Assembly (NCBI GenBank): GCA_934526015.1
Contig: CAKSZY010000047.1
Coordinates: 1 to 12,670 of the forward strand
From: an uncultured Dokdonella sp.
GTDB lineage: Bacteria > Pseudomonadota > Gammaproteobacteria > Xanthomonadales > Rhodanobacteraceae
Direction of reading: 5' to 3'
Length of the DNA: 12,670 bases
Shown: one piece after another, positions 1-7,696 of the stretch
How the letters are laid out: every line of letters begins with the position of its first letter
Position numbering within the stretch: position 1 is the first letter of the stretch
Made by a program: the position numbers and the translations under genes
The notes under the pieces: model-generated
Databases searched by the model: none
The model's input: only the letters and a program-made list of their open reading frames with translations
What the model was told of the DNA's origin: nothing

Positions 1-119
1 CGAAGGGACGGCTGGCGTCGTCGCAAGCATGCAAGGCTGCATTCTGGTGAAAGCGCATGCCTGTCCCTTCTCCCCGTGGCGACGGGGAGAAGGTGCGGCG
101 GCAGCCGCGGATGAGGGGC
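1..119. repeat. Truncated copy of a palindromic interspersed repeat element (copy 1)
   Basis: The first 60 bases match 249-308 at 53 of 60 positions, and the similarity continues to about 119 with a 2-nt indel (matching 249-365). It contains a perfect 11-bp hairpin (66-76 with 83-93, loop 77-82) and ends in CGGATGAGGGGC (108-119), the same 12-nt terminus as copy 2. The left half lies outside the window. It looks like a small non-autonomous BIME/MITE-like element: no coding content is visible, and it resembles intergenic repeats known from Xanthomonadales. That family assignment is from memory, not from a search. Confidence 0.75.
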
Positions 120-201
120 GCTTTCGTGCTTCTTCACTGCAGCAGCCGATGAATCGGCGCGTGCGCACAGCTGCAACGGCGAATGCGCCCCACCTCCCAC
201 G

Positions 202-365
202 GCCCCTCATCCGGTGCTGCCGCACCACCTTCTCCCCGCTGCGCGGGGCGAAGGGACGGCTGGCGGTATCGCAAGAATGCAAGGCTGCACTTTGATGAAA
301 GCGCATGCTGGTCCCTTCTCCCCGTTGTGACGGGGAGAACGTGCCCGGCAGGGCGGATGAGGGGC
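202..365. repeat. Complete inverted-repeat (BIME/MITE-like) element, copy 2
   Basis: About 164 bp bounded by perfect 12-bp inverted termini: GCCCCTCATCCG at 202-213 and CGGATGAGGGGC at 354-365. Each arm carries its own hairpin: 228-239 with 243-254 (11 of 12 paired, 3-nt loop) and 316-324 with 331-339 (9 bp, 6-nt loop). The two arms are inverted copies of one palindromic unit separated by a spacer that is conserved with copy 1. No open frame in it looks coding. Such paired inverted units are typical of REP/BIME elements mobilised in trans by RAYT transposases; no transposase is present here. Confidence 0.75.
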
Positions 366-557
366 GCTTTCCGGTTTCCGCGGGCTTGCGGCTGCACGGG
401 ATCGGCTGCGATCGTGCGGTCTTGCCCACGACGGTTTCATTCCCGGCACCCCGCGGCAGTTCCCGACTCCCGTTCCAACCCCGCGGAGAGTGCATCCCCG
501 TTGCATGCTTCCACGCCGGTCCGCGCCGCGGGCCGCAACACCAGGGACCTTTCGCCG
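366..557. other. Leader/intergenic region before the VIT-domain gene
   Basis: GC-rich sequence between the repeat element and the start codon at 558. No convincing sigma70 promoter or operator was found. The only functional site I can suggest is a modest Shine-Dalgarno-like AGGGA at 543-547, 10 nt before the ATG at 558. A reading frame continuous with the gene runs back to 183, but it passes through the repeat element and reads as low-complexity Arg/Ser/Pro, so it is treated as non-coding. Confidence 0.5.
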
Positions 558-3536
558 ATGAGCCTGCCTTCGTTCGTGTCCGCGCGCCTGCGCATGCTGC
601 TTTCCGCCGTTGCGCTGCTGGCGGCCATGCCGCTGCGTGCGCTGTCGATCGTCGCCGAACCGCCACCGCCGCCGCCGCGCGTGGAGGTGCCGGGCGAGGG
701 CGAGCCGATCGTGCTGCGCGATCTCGACGTTCGCGCCGAGATCGTCGGCGGCATCGCGCGCACGCGCATGGAGATGGTGTTCGCCAATCCGAACGCGCGC
801 GTGCTCGAAGGCGAGCTGGTGTTTCCGCTGCTGGGCGGGCAGGCGGTCGACGGCTTTGCCCTCGACATCGATGGCACGCTGCGCGAGGCCGTGCCGGTCG
901 AGAAGGCCCGCGGCAAGCAGGTGTTCGAGGACACCATCCGCCAGCGCGTCGATCCGGCCCTGCTCGAGAGCGCCGGCGGCAATGCCTTCCGCCTGCGCGT
1001 CTACCCGTTGCCGGCGAACGGCACGCGCCGGGTGGTGGTGTGGACCAGCGAGGCGCTCGAAGGCCGCGACGGCCAGTGGCTCTACCGGCTGCCGCTCGCC
1101 CATGCGAAGGCGCTCGCATCGTTCGCCCTCGAGCTCGAGGTGGCGAATGCCGCGAAGAAGCCGGAGCTGACGCGTGCGGACGGTTTCGCCGGCGCGCTCA
1201 AGCTCGAGGCGGCCGGCGCGCGCCATCGCGCCACGATCCGTCGCAGCGATTTCCTCGCGCGTGGCTGGGTCGAACTGGCCGTGCCCGATGGCGGCGACAG
1301 GCCGGTGCCGGCAGGGATCGAACGCTGGAACGGTGCGGGCTACCTCTACCTCGACCTGCCGTTCGCACAGCCGCGCAGCCTGCGCACGCCGCCCTCGCGC
1401 GTCGGCCTGGTCTGGGACAGCTCGGCCTCCGGTCGCAGGCGCGACCATGCCGCCGAGTTCGCCCTGCTCGACGCCTGGTTCAAGGCGATGAAGGATGGCG
1501 AGGTGAGCCTCGTGCGCGTGCGTGACACGGTCGAGGACGGCGGTCGCCACACGATCCGCGGCGGCGACTGGCAGGCGCTCAAGCGCGCGTTGCAGGACAC
1601 CGTCTACGACGGCGCGACCCATCTTGCCGCCTGGACCATCGATCCGGGACTCGAGGAGATCCTCGTGTTCACCGATGGCCATGCGAACTACGGAGCCGGC
1701 GTGCTGCCGGCCGGTCTCGATGCGACGCGTGCGCGCATCATTCCGGTCAGTGCCTCGGCGTCGTCCGATCGCGCCGTGCTGCGCCGGCTCGCGCGTGACG
1801 GCGCGGTGATCGACCTCAGTCACGGCCTCGATGCGGCACGCACCGCGCTGCTGGCGTCGACGACGACGATCCGCACGATCGAGGCCACCGGCGATGCCGA
1901 CATCACCTTCGATGCCGACGCCTGGTCGCGCGGACGCCTGCGCCTGCATGGCCGCTTTGCCGGCAAAGCGCCACGCGAACTGCGCGTGCACCTGCGCGAG
2001 GCAGACGACCGCGAGCGCGTGCTGACCCTGCCGCTGGCGCCGGAGACGGCCGCGAAGGGCGACGGCGTGCCGCTGTCCGCGCGCTTGTGGGCGCGCCAGC
2101 GCATCGAGCGCCTCGAAGGCGAGCGCGGCCTGCATCGCGCGCAGATCCGCCGCCTCGGCCTCGAGTTCGGCCTGGTCACGCGCGAGACCTCGCTGATCGT
2201 GCTCGACACGGTCGCCGACTACGCGCGTCACGGCATCGAGCCGCCGGCGCCGCTGCGCAGCGAATATCTCGCCCTGCGCAAGCGCGAAAGTTCGCGCGAG
2301 CAGGGCGAAAAGCGCCGGCATCTCGACGCCATCGCCGCGCAATACGCCGAAAAGATCGCCTGGTGGAAGCGCGATTTCCCGAAGTCGAAGCCGCCGCTGC
2401 AGAAGATCGCCGAGCCGGCCGATCGGCGGCAAGGCCGTGCCGTCGTGGCGGAGGCCGCACCGATGGTCGCCGGCGCACCACCGCCGCCCCCGGCTCCGGC
2501 ATCCGCGCCGGCGCCGGCCGGGGAACGGCGGATGGTCGTGGAGATTGCCGGCAGCCGCATGCCGACTGCCGAAGCCACTGCCGCTGCCGGCGACGAGGAC
2601 GGAGCACAAGCGGCGACCGCCGAGGCGACGATCGCGCTGAAGAAATGGACGCCCGATGCTCCGTACATCGCGCGTCTGCGCGAAGCCGACGCGAATTCGC
2701 TGTACGCGGTCTATCTCGACGAGCGCGCCGACTGGCTGGACAGCAGCGCCTTCCATCTCGACGCCGCCGACCTGCTGTTCGAGCGCGGACAGGAGGCGCT
2801 GGCCCTGCGCGTGCTGTCGAATCTCGCCGAACTCGAACTCGAGAACCGCCAGGTGCTGCGCATCCTCGGCTATCGCCTGCTGCAGGCCGGGCAGGCCGCG
2901 CTGGCGGTGCCGCTGTTCGAGGAGGTGCGCGAGCTCGCGCCATTCGAGCCGCAGTCGTTCCGCGACCTCGGCCTTGCCCGCGCAGCCGCCGGCGAAGCGC
3001 AGAAGGCCGCCGACGCGCTCTACGAAGTCGCCGCGCGGCCGTGGGACGCACGCTTCGCCGAAGTCGGCCTGATCGCGTTGGGCGAACTCAACGCGCTGCT
3101 GGCGACCACGCCCGGCATCGACCGCGCGCGCTACGACGCGCGCCTGCTGCGCAACCTGCCGGTCGACCTGCGCGTCGTGCTGAGTTGGGACGCCGACAAC
3201 TCCGACATGGATCTGTGGGTGACCGACCCGCACGGCGAACGCGCCTTCTACGGTCATCGCCTCACCCGCCAGGGCGGTCGCATGTCGGCCGACCTCACCG
3301 CCGGCTACGGCCCCGAGGAGTTCATGCTCAAGCAGGCGATTCCCGGCACCTACAAGGTCGAGGTGAACTACTACGGCAATCGCCAGCAGGTCGTCTCGGG
3401 TTCGGTCTCGCTGCGTCTCGCCTTCTTCACCGGCTTCGGCCGCAGCGACCAGATCGAACAATCGGTGATCCTGCGCCTGCGCGACCGCAGCGAGACCGTC
3501 CTCGTCGGCGAGTTCGAGATCCGCCCGCCGCGCTGA
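558..3536 (+). CDS. Exported VIT / vWA-like / TPR-like / DUF2135 protein
   Basis: 992 aa, function unknown. The N-terminus is signal-peptide-like (residues 1-29, hydrophobic LLSAVALLAAMPLRALS), then a proline run (35-40). Residues about 49-170 form a VIT (vault protein inter-alpha-trypsin) domain. Residues 282-430 resemble a von Willebrand A fold with a MIDAS-type DxSxS (D287-S288-S289-A290-S291) and a TDG at 372-374. A Pro/Ala linker (639-656) follows, then helical TPR-like repeats (about 730-825) and a C-terminal DUF2135-type domain (about 866-988, with DADNSDMDLWVTDPHGE). The family is known in proteobacteria as exported or periplasmic proteins with metal-dependent adhesion folds; its partners are not established. 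The start at 558 is chosen for the signal peptide; ATG at 594 is an alternative. It is monocistronic, convergent with the BON gene. Family assignment is firm, role is not. Confidence 0.9.
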   Translation: MSLPSFVSARLRMLLSAVALLAAMPLRALSIVAEPPPPPPRVEVPGEGEPIVLRDLDVRAEIVGGIARTRMEMVFANPNARVLEGELVFPLLGGQAVDGFALDIDGTLREAVPVEKARGKQVFEDTIRQRVDPALLESAGGNAFRLRVYPLPANGTRRVVVWTSEALEGRDGQWLYRLPLAHAKALASFALELEVANAAKKPELTRADGFAGALKLEAAGARHRATIRRSDFLARGWVELAVPDGGDRPVPAGIERWNGAGYLYLDLPFAQPRSLRTPPSRVGLVWDSSASGRRRDHAAEFALLDAWFKAMKDGEVSLVRVRDTVEDGGRHTIRGGDWQALKRALQDTVYDGATHLAAWTIDPGLEEILVFTDGHANYGAGVLPAGLDATRARIIPVSASASSDRAVLRRLARDGAVIDLSHGLDAARTALLASTTTIRTIEATGDADITFDADAWSRGRLRLHGRFAGKAPRELRVHLREADDRERVLTLPLAPETAAKGDGVPLSARLWARQRIERLEGERGLHRAQIRRLGLEFGLVTRETSLIVLDTVADYARHGIEPPAPLRSEYLALRKRESSREQGEKRRHLDAIAAQYAEKIAWWKRDFPKSKPPLQKIAEPADRRQGRAVVAEAAPMVAGAPPPPPAPASAPAPAGERRMVVEIAGSRMPTAEATAAAGDEDGAQAATAEATIALKKWTPDAPYIARLREADANSLYAVYLDERADWLDSSAFHLDAADLLFERGQEALALRVLSNLAELELENRQVLRILGYRLLQAGQAALAVPLFEEVRELAPFEPQSFRDLGLARAAAGEAQKAADALYEVAARPWDARFAEVGLIALGELNALLATTPGIDRARYDARLLRNLPVDLRVVLSWDADNSDMDLWVTDPHGERAFYGHRLTRQGGRMSADLTAGYGPEEFMLKQAIPGTYKVEVNYYGNRQQVVSGSVSLRLAFFTGFGRSDQIEQSVILRLRDRSETVLVGEFEIRPPR

Positions 3537-3552
3537 GGCGACCGACGCGCCA

Positions 3553-3587
3553 ACGCCGGGGTCGCGCGCGTGGCGGGACCCCGGCGT
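3553..3587. terminator. Bidirectional terminator-like hairpin between convergent genes
   Basis: A perfect 11-bp GC-rich stem (ACGCCGGGGTC at 3553-3563 with GACCCCGGCGT at 3577-3587, loop 13 nt) sits in the 58-bp gap between the stop of the VIT-domain gene and the stop of the BON gene. It has no T-tract on either side, so it is not a textbook intrinsic terminator. Its position between converging stop codons makes a shared terminator the simplest reading. Confidence 0.65.
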
Positions 3588-3594
3588 GGCGGGC

Positions 3595-3936
3595 TCAGCG
3601 CACCTTGAGGCCCGAGGAATCGACGCTCTTGACGCCCTTGATGGCCTTCGCCGTGGCGATCGCCTTGTCGGCCGCGGTGCGCGACTCGAGCACGCCGATC
3701 AGGGTGACGACGCCATTGGTGGTTTCCACCGAGATGGCGCTGCTGTCGATGCCGTCGGTGGTGGCGAGATCGGCCTTGACCTTGGTGGTGATCCAGGTGT
3801 CGGTGATCGGCTGTTCCGAGGACTGGTCGGCGGCATTGCCTTCCGGAGCCTGCAGTTCGACGGCGCTGACCGGCGCCGTGGCCGCGAGGCCGAGGGCAAG
3901 TGCGAGTGCAAGCGGATGGACGTTTCGCGCATTCAT
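3595..3936 (-). CDS. Small periplasmic BON-domain protein (OsmY-like)
   Basis: 113 aa. Residues 1-25 are a signal peptide (LALALALGLAATAPVSA, likely cleavage before VELQ). Residues about 46-113 form one BON domain: ITDTWITTKVKADL, then ISVETTNGVVTLIGVLESRTAADKA and GVKSVDSSGLKV. BON domains bind phospholipid surfaces and occur in envelope-stress proteins such as OsmY, which carries two copies; this protein has one, so it resembles the single-BON transport-associated proteins common in proteobacteria. The start at 3936 is set by a strong Shine-Dalgarno AGGAG (3944-3948) 7 nt upstream and by the signal peptide; the frame opens further upstream to 4047, but that extension lacks both. It is preceded by 134 bp without a gene, so it probably has its own promoter. 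A role in envelope stress is inferred from the family only. Confidence 0.9.
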   Translation of the reverse strand: MNARNVHPLALALALGLAATAPVSAVELQAPEGNAADQSSEQPITDTWITTKVKADLATTDGIDSSAISVETTNGVVTLIGVLESRTAADKAIATAKAIKGVKSVDSSGLKVR

Positions 3937-3954
3937 GCGGCATCTCCTGTGGAT

Positions 3955-3992
3955 TCCCCGCAGCGGGGAGTTCGCTGCCGGAGACCCGGCAG
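3955..3992. other. Two small hairpins upstream of the BON gene
   Basis: TCCCCG (3955-3960) pairs with CGGGGA (3964-3969) across a 3-nt loop, and CTGCCGG (3975-3981) pairs with CCGGCAG (3986-3992) across a 4-nt loop. They lie between the GNAT stop and the BON start, both on the minus strand. They could terminate the upstream GNAT transcript or structure the BON 5' leader. Neither has a T-tract. No clear -35/-10 pair for the BON gene was found in 3937-4070. Confidence 0.4.
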
Positions 3993-4070
3993 GCGCGGCG
4001 CAGTCTTGCCGCACGATGAAGTACGCGGCCTGAATCCGCGCACGCAACCGGACGAAGGTTGCCGCGCGGT

Positions 4071-4652
4071 TCAGGCTTGCGGCGCGCTCGCCAGGCGGGC
4101 GGCAGCGTCGAGGCGCAAGGCGATCGTGGCAGCGTCGGAACCGTCATCCGGGGGATGAAAGCCGAGGCGCGCGAGCAGGCGCCGTGACCGCCGGTTGGCG
4201 GGATCGACGCGGGCCTCGAGGCACTGCAGCCCGCATCCGTCGAAGGCATGTGCGAGCAGCAGCTGCAAGGCTTCCGTGGCCAGTCCCTGGCCCCAGTGGC
4301 GACAGGCCAGCGCGTAGCTGACTTCGGCCTGTCTGCGCGAGCGGTCGAAGCCGTGCAGGCTGGCGATGCCGACGAGCAGATCGTCGTCGCTGCGGCGGAT
4401 CGCCCAGCGCCAATGCGAACCCGAGCGCGCGCCGGCGGCGGCATCGCGCAGGTACCAATCGATGTCGGCGGCCGAGCGCAGCGGTGCATGGCTCCAGTGA
4501 CGCATCACTTCGGCATCGCCGAGCACCTCGACGAGGGCAGAGGCATCGTCGCCGCACAACGGTTGCAGGCGCACGCGCAGGCCGGGCCGGTCGATCCACA
4601 CCCAATCCACGGACGCATCGCTGCCGGGTCCTGCGGAAGACAACCCCGGCAT
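4071..4652 (-). CDS. GNAT-family N-acetyltransferase (RimJ/RimL-like)
   Basis: 193 aa. The acetyl-CoA-binding motif A is visible as RHWGQGLATEA (residues 118-128, the Q/R-x-x-G-x-G/A element), preceded by the beta-4 strand AEVSYAL and followed by motif B, NRRSRRLLARLGF (153-165). The N-terminal part (RPGLRVRLQPLCGDDASALVEVL) has the RimJ/RimL-type opening. The family transfers acetyl groups to protein N-termini, amino sugars or small amines; the substrate cannot be predicted. The start codon is 6 nt beyond the stop of the diguanylate cyclase gene, with a GAGGA-like site (about 4664-4669) inside that gene's end, so the two are likely co-transcribed and translationally coupled. A functional link to c-di-GMP signalling is not established. 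Confidence 0.9.
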   Translation of the reverse strand: MPGLSSAGPGSDASVDWVWIDRPGLRVRLQPLCGDDASALVEVLGDAEVMRHWSHAPLRSAADIDWYLRDAAAGARSGSHWRWAIRRSDDDLLVGIASLHGFDRSRRQAEVSYALACRHWGQGLATEALQLLLAHAFDGCGLQCLEARVDPANRRSRRLLARLGFHPPDDGSDAATIALRLDAAARLASAPQA

Positions 4653-4658
4653 CGTCGT

Positions 4659-7622
4659 TCAGTCCTCGTCGTCGCGCGTGACGACGCGATCACGGCCGCC
4701 CTGCTTGGCCCGGTAGAGGCGGCGATCGGCCAGCGACAGCAGGCTGCGCGCGTCCTCGCGTTCGCCCCAGCAGGCGACGCCGATGCTGACCGTGCAATGC
4801 AACGGTGCGTCGCCGAAGCCGTTCACCGGTGTCGCCGCGATGCGCGTGCGCAGCCGTTCGACGCGGGCGCGCGTGGTCTCCGCGCCGTGGTCGCTGGCGC
4901 TGAGCATGAATTCCTCGCCGCCATGGCGGGCGACGAAGCCGTCCGGCTGCAGGCCCTCGCGCAGCACCGCGCCGACCATGCAGATCACCGCGTCGCCGGC
5001 ATCGTGGCCGTGTTCGTCGTTGATGCGCTTGAAATGGTCGATGTCGAGCAAGCCGACCCAGAACGAGGCATTGCCGCGATGGGCGTCGTCGAGGCGTTCG
5101 CGCAGGTGGTGCTCGCCGGCACGCCGGTTCGGCAGGCCGGTCATCACGTCGTGGGTGGCCTGGTGCGAAAGCTGGCGCAGTGCCTGCTCGTGCTGGCGCC
5201 GGATCTGTTCGAGCACGATGTTCTTCTCGCTGAGTTCGTGCGTGCGTTGTTCGACCAGGCCGGCAAGGCGGATTTCGCGCCGGCGCAGCCTGGCCAGGCG
5301 CCAGCGGTGCAGGCCGCCGAGCAGGCAGAGCAGGGCGATCGCGAGGAGTCCGAGGAACCACGTCTGCCGCCAGAACGGCGTTTCGATCACGATCTCGATC
5401 GAGGCCGGCCGGATCGTGCCGGCCTGGCTCCAGTCGACCGGCTCCAGCATCGCCTGCACCTCGAAGCGGAAGGTTCCCGCCGGCAGGTTGGTGAACACCG
5501 CGCCGGCATCGCCGCCGGCCTCGAACCAGCGCGGGTCGAAACCCTGCATGCGGTAGCGGTAGCGCACGTCGCGGGTTGCCCGCAGGCTGGTGCCGGCGAA
5601 GTCGATGGCGATGCGGCGCGTGGTCGCCGGCAGCACCATGGGTGCATCGTGCGGAAGCATGCGGCCGTCGACGACGACCTGTTCGAAGGCGACCGGAACG
5701 GCGCCGCGCGGGGCACGCGCGGCGCGCAGCGGATCGAGCACGGCGATGCCGCCGGAGGTCGGGAACCACAGTTCGCCGTTGCGCAGGCGCGCACCGGCCG
5801 GCGAACTGCCGCCGTTGGCCTGGCTGCTCGGCATGCCGTCGCTCTGGTCGACGACTTCCACGCGCAGCTGCTTGATGCGACCGTCGTCGAGCGCGGCGAA
5901 GTCCCCGCGCGCAACGCCGAACAGGCCGAGGTTGCTCGACATCCACAGCGTGCCGTGGCCGTCATCGAGGATGCGGAAGAGGTTGTCGCCCGGCAGGCCG
6001 GTGGCATGGTCGTAGCGCGTGAAGCGGCCGTCGCGCAGGCGCAGGAGGCCGCGGTCGGTGGCGATCCACAGGGTGCCGTCGGCATCGTCGAGGAAATCGA
6101 ACACGCCGGCCTGCGGGAAACCGGCATCGCCGCTCCAGCTCTCGCGGCGCCCGTCGGCGTGGATGGCGAGGATGCCGGCCGAAGTGCCGACCCAGAGCGT
6201 GCCGTCGCGTGCCTCGTGCAGCACGCGGATGAAGTCGGAGGGCAGGCCGTCGGCACGGTCGAGGCGACGCAGGCTGCCGTCCCTCCATGCCGACAGGCCC
6301 TCGGAGGTGCCGATCCAGAGCATGCCATCGCGGGTCTGCAGTACGGCGCGGACGTGGTTGACCGGCAGTCCCCGGCGACGGTCGATCTGCACGGACCCGT
6401 CGTCGCGACCGCCGACGTGCAACACGCCCTGGTCGTAGGTGCCGAGCCAGACGCCGCCGTCGTCTGCGCGGGCAAGGGAGAGCACCGACGACGGCGGCAG
6501 TCCGAGCGCGCCGAGATCGATGCGCTCGACGTGTCCGTCCTGCCAGCGGTCGACACCGAGCGCGTGGCCGATCCAGATCGCGCCGTCGGCGTCCTCGAGG
6601 AGGCTGCGCACGTAGTCGTCGGCGAGGCCGTCGGCGACGGTGATGCCGTGGGCAGCGCCGTCGGCGATGCGGAACAGGCCGTTGGTGGTGCCGACCCAGA
6701 GCAGGCCCTCGCGATCCTCGAACAGCGCCGGACTGCCGCGGCCGGCGAGGCCGTGGCGGGCGTCGAGGGTGTCGATGCGTTCGCCCTGCAGGCGCACGAG
6801 GCCGTGGGCGGTGGTCGAGAGCCAGAGCACGTCGTGGCGGTCCTCGATCATCGCCTCGACGCGCTCGGTGTAGATGCGCCGGGCACGGCCGAGATCGGCG
6901 TCGATGTGCCAGGCGCCGCCATCGCCGCCCGCCACCAGCGAACCGTCGTGCATCGCCGCCAGCGTGCGCAGGGTCTGCCCCGGCATGCCGAGACGGCCGC
7001 CGATCGGGTCGAAGCCGTCGGCGCGCACGCGGAACAGGCCGCGGCTGGTGCCGGCCAGCACCTCGCCGTCGCGCACCTGCAGCAATGCATGGATGAAGTT
7101 GCCGGGCAGGCCGAGCTCGCGTCCGATCGCCTGCAGGTGGCCGTCGCCGGCCAGCCGGTACAACGAATCCTCGCTGCCGATCCACAGGGAGCCGTCGCGG
7201 TCGCGCAGCACGGTGGTGACCTTCAAGCGCTGCGCGTCGCCGTCGCCGAGCGCGCTCCAGCGTCCGTCATGCAGGCGGCGCACGCCGGCGCGGGTGGAGG
7301 CGAACAGGATCGATCCATCGGCCTCGACGCGCATGCCGCGCACGCCGACGATGCCCGGACCCGCCGGGCTGCGCGCATCGAAGCGGGTGAAGCTGCGGCC
7401 GTTGAAGCGTGCCGCGCCCTCCCAGGTGCTGACCCAGAGGAAGCCTTCGTGGTCCTGCAGGATGTCGTGGACGAGGTTGTGCGGCAGCCCGTCCTGCATC
7501 GTCCAGCCGGTCACCGTGAAGGTGTCGACCGGGCGCGCCGGATCGAGCGCATGCACCGGCGCGGCAGCGAAAATCGCCACCCCCGCGAGGAAACTGGACA
7601 GCAGGCGGATCGGCAGGCGCAT
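4659..7622 (-). CDS. Propeller-sensor transmembrane diguanylate cyclase (Y_Y_Y-TM-GGDEF)
   Basis: 987 aa. Signal peptide (1-25, ending APVHA). Residues about 35-632 hold about 14 'two-component regulator propeller' repeats of the type GxLWIGTxxGLxRxxDG, enough for two seven-bladed periplasmic propellers. A Y_Y_Y domain follows (about 670-748: DVRYRYRMQGFDPRWFEAG), then one membrane segment (about 754-771), a charged coiled coil (775-820) and a cytoplasmic GGDEF domain (820-980). The active-site loop is GGEEF (901-905) with the metal-binding D860, so it should make c-di-GMP. The inhibitory RxxD I-site is absent: the matching positions are Q892 and G895. The ligand is unknown. The start at 7622 is chosen for the signal peptide; an in-frame TTG at 7652 is possible. 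It lies 74 bp downstream of the SirB2 gene, past a hairpin, and is coupled to the GNAT gene. Confidence 0.93.
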   Translation of the reverse strand: MRLPIRLLSSFLAGVAIFAAAPVHALDPARPVDTFTVTGWTMQDGLPHNLVHDILQDHEGFLWVSTWEGAARFNGRSFTRFDARSPAGPGIVGVRGMRVEADGSILFASTRAGVRRLHDGRWSALGDGDAQRLKVTTVLRDRDGSLWIGSEDSLYRLAGDGHLQAIGRELGLPGNFIHALLQVRDGEVLAGTSRGLFRVRADGFDPIGGRLGMPGQTLRTLAAMHDGSLVAGGDGGAWHIDADLGRARRIYTERVEAMIEDRHDVLWLSTTAHGLVRLQGERIDTLDARHGLAGRGSPALFEDREGLLWVGTTNGLFRIADGAAHGITVADGLADDYVRSLLEDADGAIWIGHALGVDRWQDGHVERIDLGALGLPPSSVLSLARADDGGVWLGTYDQGVLHVGGRDDGSVQIDRRRGLPVNHVRAVLQTRDGMLWIGTSEGLSAWRDGSLRRLDRADGLPSDFIRVLHEARDGTLWVGTSAGILAIHADGRRESWSGDAGFPQAGVFDFLDDADGTLWIATDRGLLRLRDGRFTRYDHATGLPGDNLFRILDDGHGTLWMSSNLGLFGVARGDFAALDDGRIKQLRVEVVDQSDGMPSSQANGGSSPAGARLRNGELWFPTSGGIAVLDPLRAARAPRGAVPVAFEQVVVDGRMLPHDAPMVLPATTRRIAIDFAGTSLRATRDVRYRYRMQGFDPRWFEAGGDAGAVFTNLPAGTFRFEVQAMLEPVDWSQAGTIRPASIEIVIETPFWRQTWFLGLLAIALLCLLGGLHRWRLARLRRREIRLAGLVEQRTHELSEKNIVLEQIRRQHEQALRQLSHQATHDVMTGLPNRRAGEHHLRERLDDAHRGNASFWVGLLDIDHFKRINDEHGHDAGDAVICMVGAVLREGLQPDGFVARHGGEEFMLSASDHGAETTRARVERLRTRIAATPVNGFGDAPLHCTVSIGVACWGEREDARSLLSLADRRLYRAKQGGRDRVVTRDDED

Positions 7623-7670
7623 CGGAGCGGAATTCGCCACCTTCGGAGTCAACCGCCGAATCTAGCAAGT

Positions 7671-7696
7671 TCGCGGGCGTCGGCCCATGCCCGCGA
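7671..7696 (-). terminator. Hairpin directly after the SirB2 gene, before the cyclase gene
   Basis: An 8-bp perfect stem (TCGCGGGC at 7671-7678 with GCCCGCGA at 7689-7696, 10-nt loop) begins immediately after the sirB2 stop codon (7697-7699) on the minus strand. No U-tract follows. It could terminate the nnrS-sirB2 transcript, or only weaken read-through into the diguanylate cyclase gene 49 bp further on. A weak TAGATT hexamer lies in the same gap, but no matching -35 was seen. Confidence 0.45.

Noticed and set aside
1..365. CRISPR-like array at the left edge
   Set aside because: There are only two units at about 247-nt spacing, with inverted arms and a conserved spacer. This is an interspersed repeat, not a CRISPR array.
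183..557. N-terminal extension of the VIT-domain protein
   Set aside because: It would place the repeat element inside the protein and bury the signal peptide at residue 126. The ATG at 558 gives a normal exported N-terminus.
207..3461. Minus-strand open frame of over 1000 codons opposite the VIT-domain gene
   Set aside because: Same shadow effect: third-position GC bias removes stop codons on the opposite strand. It has no start context and no family motif, and it runs through the repeat elements.
3937..4047. Longer start for the BON protein
   Set aside because: The extension precedes a clear signal peptide, and the strong AGGAG is placed for the ATG at 3936.
7623..7652. TTG start ten codons upstream for the cyclase
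   Set aside because: No ribosome site was seen before it; the ATG at 7622 begins directly at a standard signal peptide. The Shine-Dalgarno for the ATG is also weak, so this is not fully excluded.
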